From Myrica gale (Eukaryota > Streptophyta > Magnoliopsida > Fagales > Myricaceae), in the NCBI GenBank assembly GCA_963930655.1, contig OZ005615.1, positions 9,256,001 through 9,320,000 on the forward strand: 64,000 bases of DNA, written 5' to 3'. Both the position numbers and the translations under genes were made by a program. Below are positions 23,407 to 34,852 of the stretch, one piece after another (position 1 is the first letter of the stretch; every line of letters begins with the position of its first letter). Under the pieces are notes generated by a model, which did not search any database, was not told where the DNA came from, and saw only the letters and a program-made list of their open reading frames with translations.

Positions 23407-25043
23407 GGGGTAAACTCATAGTTAGCCTCATATCTTTGGGGCAAAATCAAGTTACTACCCTTATTTTTCAAACCAACAATTTGAGACCCCTATGTTTCAA
23501 AATCACTCAATCCTCGCCCTCCGTTTAAATTTACTGTCAAATGAGACGGTTTTTCGTGAAATGACCAGAATACCCTTGATAAGTGATGGGTGGATGACCA
23601 AACTGTCCCTGCTCTCTTTATCCCCCGTCCCTTCCCCTACTCTTGCTTCACCTGAACGGCATGTGTCCATTCACATCGACTTCTACATGGTCCTCGGAGC
23701 TGAGACACATTTTTCTTGGTGATGGTATTGGGGAGTTCCTGCCACCTTCCTTCAAACTTTCAAAGAATTCCCAGTACTAAAAGAACCAACGCAGCACTGT
23801 TGTGTCACCGTACAACTACCAAATCGAGGCACCTGGAAATTGGGTCATACCGAGAGTGATTTGAAGAATGCAGATAGGAATGACTTTTATCTGAACTCAA
23901 TGGCAAGCGCCCGCTGTTTGGACATGATCTTCTTACAACTGAAGAAATTCGTGATGTTCTGGACACATTTCATAGTGCTTGAAGTTGAGCTTCTGCAACG
24001 TGAATGTCACTCCGAAAGTAGTCATGGAGGAAAGCCCTGCTTCTCCTGATCAGAAGTCTGGTAGTTTCTCACACAAGAATGAAAATGTTTCTTCTTCACC
24101 CAGGAATTATTCGGAAACCGTTGATGGGAAATTTGACGATCAGCAACAACTTGCGAAAGACGAAGAAAAGGAATTGGAAGACCCGCCACTCACGGAGCCG
24201 GAGCTGAGTCTTGCACAGATTCTGGAAGAGATTGATCGGTTCCTAGAGACCATAATTAATAAAGAATCAGATACATTGGAAACGCCTGATCAAGTGCCTA
24301 ACTCGGTGGAGTTTTTGCCGAACATGGTGGAGTCCATGATCGACGAGTACAGTGCATACGAAAACAGGTTTGGTCGTGACCCTGAAAACGGCTCGTCTTT
24401 CATCGAAGCTGTGAATCGAATTTCGAAGTTGTCGAATAGGTTTTACGAGTTCCCATCAAGCTGCGCAATTTCATCTTTTCTGAATCGAACAAGCGATGTA
24501 CTACATCGAGCGATGACGTTTTTGGACGAGGAGTTCCGGGTACTTCTGAACGAAGACCCGAAAGCCATGTACATTAATGCTTCAGATTAGAAATCTCAGA
24601 TTCCATCTAAGCAATCGCCCTTCAATTCTAATCATGAGAAAGACCGATGCATCTTATCCGAGCCAGAATCCAACAAAGAAGAAGAAGAATTCCCCGCATT
24701 TTCCCAAGAAACCATTTCTTGCCTGAGCAAAATTCTGTCGGCCATGATATTTGCCGGATACGAGGAAGAGTGTTGCATGGTTTTTTGCATCTCAAGGCGA
24801 ACCGCGTTCAAAGCCGCTTTCAACAAGTTAGGAAGCGAGTAAGGGCAGTTTGGTCATCCACCCATCACTTATCAAGGGTACTCTGGTCATTTCACGAAAA
24901 ACCGTCTCATTTGACGGTAAATTTAAACGGAGGGCGAGGATTGAGTGATTTTGAAACATAGGGGTCTCAAATTGTTGGTTTGAAAAATAAGGGTAATAAC
25001 TTGATTTTGCCCCAAAGATATGAGGCTAACTATGAGTTTACCC
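23407..25043. mobile_element. Pack-MULE 1 with about 205-bp TIRs, carrying an EXO70 fragment
   Basis: Long terminal inverted repeats lie at 23407-23612 and about 24841-25043 and differ by only a few bases. They begin GGGTAAACTCATAGTTAGCC. A 9-bp target duplication TATTTGTAA (23398-23406 and 25044-25052) is diagnostic of Mutator-like elements. No transposase is present. The interior (23613-24840) carries EXO70 coding sequence and, at 23613-23978, unrecognised material that may be another captured piece. Confidence 0.92.
23979..24843 (+). pseudogene. Captured EXO70 (exocyst subunit) N-terminal fragment
   Basis: The frame 23979-24590 encodes ELSLAQILEEIDRFLETI, FIEAVNRISKLSNRFYEFPS and SFLNRTSDVLHRAMTFLDEE, which match the N-terminal half of plant EXO70. 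A TAG at 24588-24590 stops it. The same frame then continues with FPAFSQETISCLSKI, MIFAGYEEECCMVF and ISRRTAFKAAFNKLGSE, again EXO70, up to the TIR. The fragment therefore has one in-frame stop and lacks the C-terminal EXO70 domain. The residues before the EXO70 match are of unknown origin. EXO70 subgroup C is my best guess. Confidence 0.8.
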
Positions 25044-25884
25044 TATTTGTAATTGGCTGAAGTACCCGAATATGGTGTCTTCATGAATTTCAGATGACCT
25101 GTTGGAGCAAGCCTCAAAAAATTAAACTACTAATATGGTATCTCAAGTAGTATGGGAGTCTGAAATAAAGCACACAAGAGAAGGTGTGAGGGGAGATTAT
25201 TGGATCAAACCTTCCCGCCTTATCACTGCATGCTGGTGGGGTTGTGATGATGGTCCTCCATTTTCGGGACAGACAGTTATGGCTCAATCCGAACATTCTG
25301 TAGCGAATGAGAGTTCTCATAGTCACGTCTAGGGAACGTTGGCTACAATAGTTGTCCCCTTCCACTTATATTGACAAAAAAAAAATCAAATGTTTCATTC
25401 AAATCTCCCTCTAAAGTGGATCCGTGATTCATTGGGCCTGCTTTTAGTGGGCTTTCATGGGCACCGTCTTAAAAGAGATGGAACTGTAGCTTTAAACCCT
25501 TGTTCTGTAAAACTGCAAAACGACATACTTGGCGAATTAAAACGGCTTACGGCATAGTTGCCGCCCCGGCAACTTTCGGTTATCTTTAGAGTTTTTATTT
25601 TTAATCGGTTATCTTTAGATCATACAATAACCATTGGACGGCGGCGCGGCGCAGCTTTCAATCAACAAACTACAGGCCGTTTATACTATTCCGTGTTGTC
25701 GTCGGATCTCCTCTTGATCTAAAATAACGCTGACCTGTCGATATCAGAGCCGTTCAAATGCTACCGCAGTGTTTACTTAATTTACGTAACCTAACTTAAA
25801 CCATCGGCGTTTGAATTTTCTCGGGAGCCAAACAGTCACTTTTCTTCTTCTCCAGTCACCAATTCACCGTCTAACCGCTTTCCA
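25044..25884 (+). promoter_or_regulatory. Intergenic region and FLD promoter/leader
   Basis: No gene is seen between Pack-MULE 1 and FLD. The last 200 bases before the FLD start are pyrimidine-rich (TTTTCTTCTTCTCCAGTCACC), as in plant 5' leaders. No clear TATA box was recognised. Confidence 0.4.
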
Positions 25885-25899
25885 ATGACCCAAAGATGA
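25885..25899 (+). promoter_or_regulatory. Four-codon upstream ORF overlapping the FLD start codon
   Basis: ATGACCCAAAGATGA encodes M-T-Q-R-stop. Its TGA overlaps the FLD ATG at 25896 (ATGA overlap). A ribosome using the first AUG would end one base past the start of the FLD AUG, so this could lower or couple FLD translation. Confidence 0.6.
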
Positions 25900-28800
25900 A
25901 TCCCCTGGATCAAGCGGTAGACCAGTTCTCGTCATTCCCTCCTCTCCAGTTCATTCCATATCCACCTCAGCTTAACCCTAACCCTAACCCCAGCCCCAGC
26001 CCCAGCCCCAGCCCCAATCTTAATTATAGTTCGGGTCCTCATAATGGAACCGAAACCTCAATCGAAAACCCTAGCCCTATCGCAACGAACAACCTTCTGT
26101 CATTCACAGTCCCGAAGAAGCGAAGGCGAGGCCGGCCTCAACGCAAAGCGACGTCATTTCTCTTTTCCCCCATCCCCAACCTTACTCTCAACGGTAACAA
26201 CGGTCTGGTCCCTTCTTCTTCCGTTGCTTCAATTTCAGCTCCTTCTTTCAGACCCAATGTAGGAAATCCTAATTTCTCAACGCAACCGGTAGCCGATACC
26301 TCCGATGAGATCATTGTGATAAATAAAGAATCAACAGCCGAGGCCTTAATTGCGCTCTCGGCTGGGTTTCCCGCTGATTCTCTCACTGAGGAGGAAATTG
26401 ATGCCAGAATTGTTCCAGTAATTGGAGGGATTGAACAGGTCAATTACATTCTTATTCGGAACCACATAATAGCGAAATGGCGTGAAAATGTGTCAAATTG
26501 GGTTATTAAAGAAATGTTTGTTGATGCCATACCTAAACATTGTCATGCCCTTTTGGATTCTACTTATAATTATTTAGTTTCACATGGATATATTAATTTT
26601 GGGGTTGCACCCGCGATCAAGGAGAAGGTTCCAGCGGAACCCAATAAGCCAAGTGTGATTGTGATTGGTGCCGGGCTTGCGGGTCTGGCTGCTGCTCGGC
26701 AATTGATGAGATTTGGGTTCAAGGTGACTGTTTTGGAGGGTAGGAAGCGAGCAGGTGGGCGGGTTTATACAAAGAAAATGGAGGGAGGGAATAGGCTGTG
26801 CGCAGCAGCAGATTTAGGGGGTAGTGTTTTGACAGGTACTTTAGGGAACCCACTTGGGATTGTGGCTCGACAATTGGGTTATCCACTTCATAAGGTGAGA
26901 GATAAGTGCCCACTATATAGGTTGGATGGAAAGCCGGTTGACCCTGATATGGATATGAAGGTGGAAACTGCTTTTAACCGTCTCTTGGACAAGGCAAGTA
27001 GGCTTAGGCAGTTAATGGGGGAGGTCTCAGTGGATGTGTCTCTTGGTGCAGCATTGGAAACATTCTGGCAGGTTTATGGGGATGCAGTAAATGCTGAGGA
27101 GATGAACTTGTTCAATTGGCATCTTGCAAATTTGGAATATGCAAATGCTGGTTTGCTTTCAAAGCTTTCCCTTGCATTTTGGGACCAAGATGACCCGTAT
27201 GATATGGGAGGGGACCATTGCTTCTTGCCTGGAGGGAATGGGAGGCTGGTTCAGGCTTTGGCTGAGAATGTGCCAATCTTATATGAGAAAACTGTACACA
27301 CAATTAGATATGGTAGTGATGGTGTTCAGGTCATTGCAGGGGGTCAAGTCTTTGAAGGCGACATGGCGTTGTGCACAGTTCCACTCGGTGTTCTAAAGAG
27401 TGGGTCCATTAAGTTTAGTCCAGAGTTACCTCAGAGAAAGCTTGATGGGATAAAGAGATTGGGATTTGGGTTGTTGAATAAGGTTGCAATGCTATTTCCT
27501 CACGTCTTTTGGGGAACAGATCTTGATACTTTTGGGCACCTTTCTGATGATCCAAGCCGTCGGGGGGAGTTCTTTCTTTTTTACAGCTATGCAACAGTTG
27601 CCGGTGGTCCTCTCTTGATTGCTTTAGTAGCGGGAGAAGCAGCTCACAAGTTTGAAAGCATGCCTCCTACTGATGCTGTGACTCGCGTTCTTCAAATTCT
27701 CAAGGGTAGCCTGTTCTCTCTCTCCCCACCCCCAAAATAACTATTTTATTCACAGAGGTTGTCATCTCTCAAATTTTTTCTGAAATATTAAGTTACAATT
27801 TTTTTTTAAAAAAGTGAATGTTTTGTCGTTTATCTTCTGTGTCATATGTGCTGAATATTCATGCAGGTCAGAAGTTGCGAACTTCCTTAAAATTCTATGT
27901 TTTCTGATCAATTTCTGGGTGTCAGGGACTTTTTCCTATCCTAGTCATGAAAGTTTCAGCTTTTAAATATCTGAATCTTTCTAGGGAAGAATATTTTCAG
28001 AATTCGGTCTAATGCATGCAGGTATCTATGAACCGCAAGGAATCAATGTCCCAGAGCCTATACAAACAGTTTGTACCAGATGGGGTGGTGATCCCTTCAG
28101 TCTAGGTTCTTACTCTAATATTGCAGTTGGCGCAGCAGGAGATGATTATGATATTTTGGCAGAAAGTGTGGGAGATGGAAGGCTTTTCTTTGCAGGGGAA
28201 GCCACAACTAGGCGGTACCCTGCAACTATGCATGGAGCTTTTCTAACTGGGTTGAGAGAAGCTGCAAATATGGCTCACTATGCTAATGCTCGGACCTTGA
28301 GAAAAAAGGTTGACCGGAGCCCGTCAAAAAATGCCTATTTGTGTGCTTCCATTCTAGCAGATTTATTCAGGGAGCCTGATCTTGAATTTGGGAGCTACTC
28401 TGTTATTTTTGGTCGGAAGAATGCTGATCCCAAGTCAGCCGCAATTCTTAGGGTGACATTTAGTGAGCCTCGAAAAAAGAGTCATGAAGGTTCAAAACCA
28501 GATCAACAGCATTCAAATAAGTTGCTTTTTCAGCAGCTTCAGTCACATTTTAATCAGCAACAACAGCTTCATGTTTACACTTTGTTAACTAGGCAACAGG
28601 CACTTGAGCTGAGAGAGGTGAGAGGGGGTGATGAAATGAGGTTGAATTACCTCTGTGACAAGTTGGGAGTGAAGCTGGTGGGAAGAAAAGGTCTGGGGTC
28701 TACTGCTGATTCTGTGATTGCTTCCATCAAGGCTGAAAGGGGTAATCGCAGACCTGCTTCGACTGCTTTGGCTCTCAAATCAGGTGTGTGGTTGGAGCTT

Positions 28801-29964
28801 TAACTTTGTGATCCATCCTACTATATATACTTGTTCTGGAACTTGAGATATTTATTTCATGGTTGTGGAAAAGGGACATCAAAGCTGAAAACAGGGATTT
28901 TGAAACGGAAAATGGTGAGGTATGAGCTGAAGATCTTGAAAGCTTTTCATTGCTTGAATAAACCTATTATAGATGTACCAGTTGATGTAACTGGAATGTT
29001 ATATCTTTGGTGATTTTCCCAGAAAGGCTAAAATTGTGCGCAGCAGCATTGGGTCAAAAGTGGTAAATGGAGCCCCTGCAAATTCAAATGCGGTAAATGG
29101 TAAAGTGTCAGAGGAAACTCGGTCATCAGAGGAAACCAGGACCATAGATCAAATGCTCCTTGGCACATTTGACCCAGGTAAATATAGATGGTGACTTTCT
29201 CATGGAAAACTTCCATTCCTGTATGCCTCTTGGTGCTTTTTGAGGTTCAGTAGAACCAGGATTTTTGCCATTTTAATTTTACACCACCATGTGTAACATA
29301 TCGTAACCTTTTCTCTTCTCCCTTTTACTAAGTGTTTAGTTATTTCCATCCCCTTTGGCGTGATTGTGTGTGTGATCTACTATTTCCTGCTATAATGTGG
29401 TTGCAATATAATATTACTCACTGTGGTCGCTGTTCTATGTTATTTCCTTCTAAATCTTTTCAGTTTAGAGTAGACACCAGTTGAATGTTGTCTTTACTCT
29501 TTCTTCTCCGTTTTCTAAAGAATTTAGTCTTTCGCTCTCTTCTGTGGTTACTATTTCCTGCTGTAATGAGGGGATATGCTTATATTTGCCTCGGTGAGTG
29601 GTTACTATTCCCTGCTGTAATGAGGGGATATACTTACATTTGCCTAGGTGATATTGGCTTGGCATCCCTTCCCTTTTTGAAGGGGATGCTGGTGACAGCC
29701 AAAAATGACATTGGAAGAACTTTCCTATTTCAAAATCCAAGTTTATGTTAGCTTTGTTTTGCTGTCATTACATGGGAACCTAGTCCATGCTAAAACCATG
29801 GAAGACTAAAAGAATGATGTCCTTTATTGAAATAAGCAAATTTGCCCGTTTATTGTCATTGGCTTTTCAGTGAATAAATAATAGAAACTTTTCCCAAAAG
29901 AAAATCTAATCTCAATGTTCAAATTTCGTCAGGGCAAAATCAAGGTGACATGCTGGAGCAATGA
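25896..29964 (+). CDS. FLD: FLOWERING LOCUS D (LSD1-type histone demethylase homologue)
   Basis: FLD is a flavin amine oxidase related to LSD1/KDM1. In Arabidopsis it promotes flowering by silencing FLC in the autonomous pathway. Exons: 25896-27705, 28022-28783, 28895-28919, 29023-29177, 29933-29964; 2784 nt in frame, 927 residues. The N-terminus is low-complexity (PSPSPSPSP) with a basic KKRRRGRPQRK patch. A SWIRM domain spans about 148-245 (AEALIALSAGFPADSLTEEE, IRNHIIAKWRENVSNWV). The FAD-binding motif VIVIGAGLAGLAAARQL has G258, G260 and G263. K529 in LLNKVAMLF corresponds to the catalytic-site lysine of LSD1. GRLFFAGEATTRRYPATMHG closes the oxidase domain. The C-terminal tail (LFREPDLEFGSYSVIF, YTLLTRQQALELREVRGGDE) is typical of FLD rather than LDL1, LDL2 or LDL3. 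The exon 3-5 chain is phase-consistent but rests on short exons. Confidence 0.93.
25972..26018 (+). repeat. Telomere-like and CCCCAG hexamer run in the FLD coding start
   Basis: TTAACCCTAACCCTAACCCC is followed by four to five CCAGCC units and encodes NPNPNPSPSPSPSPN. It resembles plant telo-box motifs (AAACCCTAA) and may vary in length between alleles. Confidence 0.7.
29544..29651. repeat. 54-bp tandem duplication in FLD intron 4
   Basis: Two adjacent 54-bp units, 29544-29597 and 29598-29651, each contain CTGCTGTAATGAGGGGATA and end in GGTGA. A few substitutions separate them. Confidence 0.9.
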
Positions 29965-31777
29965 GTAGACAGCCTTGGGAGGTGAGATGTCATATTCTCT
30001 TCAGTATTTATGTGTTGAAGTTCAACTGTTTTCCCTTGTGGCCTGTTTGGTGGAAATTAATTTTGTACCATTGACTTGCTTTTCTTGTCTAGATTATGGT
30101 CAGCTATGGTGGACCTAAGTTTCAAATATGCATTCTTGCAACAGTTAATTTGCTTTCTATGTAACAGGCTGAGGCATTGATTATGTTTGAGGATAATGTG
30201 TGTCGTTCCATACTGATTTTATGAGGTTTAAATGTGATTAGTGGCTAGTACGGAATAAGTCTCTTCTTCCAGTTGAAGACATATAATTTGTGAAGTTGTA
30301 TCTCTCATGCTCAGAACCAGGAACTGGATGATGACTGTATACCGGTGTCTTAAGCAGGTTTGTTTGTTGTTGACAACCAACAAGGGACAGATGTATCATT
30401 TTAAAAAGGGATCTTTTCAAGAATCAATGAATTAGTGGTTAGGTGTTCTATGGTGGTTCACTGTTTGCTGTGAGTAGCGGCAGACTACCAGATAATATGA
30501 CGACATCAACTTGACCACTGAAGTTCAATACAACTTGACCACTGAAGTTCAATACGATTTTTATTTTTAGTTATATAATTTCTTGATTTCTTGCTAAGTA
30601 TAAGATGTATCCTCCTCTCCTGTGACTAAGTTTGTTGCAGCCTCGTAATATATATTTTCATTTTTGGTTGGATGCTACCGGTGATATTTTGAGGTGGATG
30701 AAGATGTCTCTGCCACTTGCAGGGGAACCACTCTGCTGATAGGTGACAGATGCAATACCAAAGTGAGCATTGAGTAAGAGTTTGTACCACCTTCTCAGAA
30801 GCCTGTGAGTTGATGGGAGCTTGTGATCTGACCAGTGTGTTTGGCAAGGCCACTGATGAAACTCATGGAAGCGATGTCACCCAAAAGTACCAACAATCGA
30901 AGAAGTTTGGCCCCGAGCAGATTGTCTATGGATAGTCCATGCCGAATGCCGATGGTCAAGCCTTTGCTATGAGACCCAGAGTTATGATTGACAGGTGGAT
31001 TGAGAGTGGACCATGGTCGGATGCTGATGGTTGAGCCTTTATCATGAGACCCAGTGTAACCGTTGACAGGTGTTGATATTTTTTGTCCAAGAAAAAAAAA
31101 ATTGTGGTATCCAAGCACAATTGAACGCATAATTAGTCTTGACTCTTATAGTAGATTTTGTTAGTCTTGACTCTTTACAATTAAGAGCCAGGGTGATCTT
31201 GTGGGACTTTGACGCACCAGTGGCTCATGCTATGGACCGTGATTGTCATGAAATTATTTAAAAATTTGTCACAACTGTTCTGTGCAGATTTTATTAAGCA
31301 AATCAGAAGGTTAAAATTCCTGCTCTGGTAAACTTCTTTTAAGGGGATTGGGCCATTGGGGGAAGGGTAAAAAGAAATAAGCAGCAGAAGGAATATGTTA
31401 ACGATTGCTAATTAAAACTTGAACATGTTGGACATCATTAGAGCCAAACTGCACGTTTACATCTTCGCAAGAGTGCCATCTCCTGTGTCAATAGGCGCCA
31501 TCTATGGGTTCAGGCGTATTGTCCAAAGACTGAATCTTTCTTCGAACAATTAATAGTGTAAACTGCAAAGTGCATGTGCCAGTTATTTGCTTATCAGCCA
31601 GCATTGATCCACAACCAAATGCGTAATCACCCGATAAATGAATATCATATAACAGCATAATTCTTTCGTACATAACATCACAAATTATGGAGAAACAAAC
31701 GGCAGTGTACTCGATTAACCAATACAAAACGGCAGTATACAAAGGTAAAGCTTTTTCAGTGGCTGAGTGCCATCAAC
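29965..31777. other. FLD 3' UTR and FLD to BORCS8-like intergenic region
   Basis: FLD on plus and the next gene on minus converge here. A diverged tandem repeat lies at about 30926-31075, where both copies contain CTATGAGACCCAG- or ATCATGAGACCCAG-type sequence followed by TTGACAGGTG. No other gene was recognised. Confidence 0.5.
30508..30555. repeat. Perfect 24-bp tandem repeat downstream of FLD
   Basis: The unit beginning AACTTGACCACTGAAGTTC and ending AATAC is repeated exactly at 30508-30531 and 30532-30555. It contains the small palindrome-like core ACTT...AAGT. Confidence 0.9.
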
Positions 31778-32627
31778 CTAAAGCCCTTTCGCATCAATTG
31801 CTTCTCTATGCTCATCCAGGTTGTCAATCCCCTCTAACCACTCGTTCAGTTTGGCTTCTTTATCAGCCTTGAAGTCATCAAAGGTATCTGAAACTGGAGA
31901 TAGATTATGACTCGGGAAGCAGACAACACTCTCTTCTTCTTCTTCTTGTAGTGCCTCATCTTCAATCGGGCTGGACAAGGGCAGCTCATCAACTTCCACA
32001 TCGGGCAAAGATGAGCTGGTACTAGCAGATGCCACTGACTGTGTTGGAGTTGGATATGGGAGCAGCATTTCATCCTCGGTCTGTGTTGATCCTTTGGGAT
32101 CAAGTTGAGGCCACTTAAAATTGCTGGCCTTATGTTTTGCTGATTTCAATACAGCTGAAAAATAACCCTCTCTTCTTTCATTGTCCTCCTGAGCATAAAC
32201 TGCTCTACGGCCCCAAGTGGTTGGTCCCCAGGAGCTAGTTCTCCCAATTTGAAAACCTGAAACTGGGTTATGGATTAACCCTCTTCTTGGTTGTTTTGTC
32301 GACATGATCACTAGAGATTTCTTGATGTCTCTAATCATCTCATCTGCAATGGGGAATCCGCATTCTTTCATTGACCTCACGATGGTGATAGAATCCTCTG
32401 AATCTTCATTGTGCAGAGTCGTTTCTCGAGACTTCTCCACAACATTATTCATGAGAGTAATGACATTGGGCACTGCATTTTGAGTATGTTGCTGAATGTA
32501 GAAAAGCCCTACTGAGGGTTCATTTGCAACGTATTTAATCATCTCCGCCAAGCATTCAGTTATCTCCACAAAGCCATCAACAGTGGAGAACTTATGCAGC
32601 TTTTCCAAGGCAAATTGCAGTTCATCA
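31778..32627 (-). CDS. BORCS8/MEF2BNB-domain protein, last coding exon
   Basis: The exon begins after an acceptor at 32628-32630 (AAAACCAG|TGATGAACTG) and runs 850 nt to a TAG at 31778-31780. Its start reads DELQFALEKLHKFSTVDGFVEI. The segment CLAEMIKYVANEPSVGLFYIQQHTQNAVPNVI resembles the conserved core of BORCS8 (MEF2BNB), a subunit of the BORC lysosome-positioning complex in animals. Next come MSTKQPRRGLIHNPVSGFQI, a serine-rich region and an acidic tail (EALQEEEEESVVCF) ending EHREAIDAKGL. The frame extends upstream to an ATG at 32668 (MKCICFC), but that part looks like read-through of intron. Upstream coding or leader exons, probably within 32.7-34.05 kb, were not resolved. The role in plants is not known to me. 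Confidence 0.65.
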
Positions 32628-34142
32628 CTGGTTTTGTCAAAAAAGTTACAAAAGCAAATGCATTTCAACGATGCAGAAACAGGAGAGATGTGATAGTAAA
32701 AGACTATAATTTAGTAGCTTTATATGTAATAAGTTTTGAAAAGTCGATTATTTTAGCACATATGTTACATGAAATTAACATGTGAGAAACTTGTAAGCAT
32801 GTCCAATATAAGGGAAGCGGCCCCCTCTCAGACGCTTACATGTTTCACCAAATGGAAGATGCAATGAATTGATTCAAAATTTGAGTTGTAAAGATCAGAA
32901 AAAGGGCTTCACCTGAACATGTGGATTTTACTTTAGAGAAACGATTCTGCATGTGGGAGTATCAGCTGCTACCTCATGGAGGTGTTCTCATCTGAAGGGG
33001 CGAAAAAAACGGAAGTAGCATTACAATGTAATGGACTCCATTTGGATGGGAGGTCGCCACACTCCTGTATCTACGTTTTAGCTAAGCTTACTTTATGCAT
33101 ACAACTCATTGTACAGGTATTCAGGGCATCTCAGGTAATAAAGGATTTATCACTTTAAGATCATAATTCCAGTACCTACTTAAGGTTATACAGGATCACT
33201 TCCGCTTATACAGGATCGCTTCCTACATTAAGACTCAGCAGTCAATTGTCCTATTTTAGGGATCAAGTAGAGATGCTAGCCTTTACTAGGAGAAAAATGA
33301 ATGGGCTAGACACTTGAGTCAGGTTTAGCGCAATCGTCAAGGCTGGGAATACAAATTTGGAAAAAACTTGATTTCATTTGCTTGGCTTGAGTTGGGATTT
33401 TTTCTTTCTTTCTTTCGCGTAGATTACTAGACTGTATGTGTATTTCAGACAGCCATCGAAACAAATTCAAGACCAGCGATAATAAAATTTGTCAAAAATT
33501 TCACGACAGGTGATATCTACCACGCCAATCTCTCACAAGTCCCGCATCAAACACCTAGAGTTCATCACTCTCGCAGAAAGACTCCACTTAGACACGAAGG
33601 CTAAGCTTATCTCCTACGCGACAACAAATTTTGCTTGGAAACGTCTTCAATCAACAGAAAGCCTAACCTTTGTAGGTTATTCATCTAAATCAATACCCAG
33701 ATTAAAATTTTAAAGAACGCAAAAAACCCAGCTCTCAAATATAAGTTTCTATAGATATATCTCAGAGCAAAGCCAGAAAAAATAAAAACAAAAGAGGTAA
33801 ATGGGAAAGAGGACGCAACAACGACTTACAAGAAACGCTAAAAAGACCGGGCGTTACAGCGGGATAATCGTCGAGATTTTTATCATCCTGAGCGCTTTCT
33901 TAAGCTTTCCTGAAGGCCAAGCAGACAGATTGAGGTTCGCTATTTGTGGAAGCTTCTTTGTTATTTCTCCTCGTACGCATTGCTCTCTCTCCTTCTCTGT
34001 CCGTTTTACGAATTACACCAGCTCCACTGACGGCAGATAAAGACAAGCTCAAGTTTCCATTTTAGTAGTTTGTTTATGGGAAAAAAAATTAAATTGAAAA
34101 TTAAAGTAGAAGTAAATATTGAAGTTGATATAAATACTGGGG

Positions 34143-34465
34143 AAATTTGATTTTTTATCACTAATTTTTTATCACTTCTACGTTTTTGTTACTAAATTTC
34201 AATTTTTTTACGATTTGATCACTAGGTTTTGATCACTTTTACGATTTGATTTTTTCGTCAAACATCCGTTAAATTTTTAACCGGAATAGCGGTCGATCGC
34301 TTCACGTAGCGGTCGACCGCGTTATATTCCGTTAAAAATTAACGAAAGTTTGACGGAAAGATCAAATCATAAAAGTGATCAAAATCTAGTGATCAAATCG
34401 TAAAAAAATGAAACTTAATTACCAAAACTTAAAAGTGATCAAAACCTAGTGACCAAATATCATAT
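34143..34465. mobile_element. Fold-back element (long near-palindrome)
   Basis: The whole segment folds on itself around about 34304. The centre is GCGGTCGATCGC - TTCACGTA - GCGGTCGACCGC. Outward, CGTCAAAC pairs with GTTTGACG and GATCACTAGGTTTTGATCAC pairs with GTGATCAAAATCTAGTGATC. It is AT-rich, has no coding frame, and is typical of a fold-back MITE. The outer ends are approximate. Confidence 0.75.
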
Positions 34466-34852
34466 TTTCTAATATAAGGGTAGAAGTAATGACACAATAA
34501 ATATAAATAATATATCATGAATAACTATATTTCTTACTCTTTTCTCTAATTTTTTCTTACTATGATTTCAAGATCCATATTACTATATTGCTATGATTTT
34601 ATTCTCTATATATAATGTTTATTTAATTGTATACGAAAATTGATATTTGTTTCTAATCTTTTTTTCTGATTAAATTCGTAGAACTTCTATTAATCGAAAA
34701 TGTCACAATGCAACGTATAACAAAACAGGATCTACATAGTCAAAGACTTGATTCGCATCGGCCCACTTGTCTTGTAGTCTGTAGATGAGGAAAATTGTTT
34801 CTCCTAGGAATTCACTGAAGAGAACAATTGACACGAGAACTAAAATACTGAG

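Noticed and set aside
26138..26443. Minus-strand frame of 101 codons
   Set aside because: It is the antisense shadow of FLD exon 1.
33801..34040. Plus-strand frame of 79 codons with a hydrophobic stretch
   Set aside because: No family match. It lies where the 5' leader of the minus-strand BORCS8-like gene is expected.
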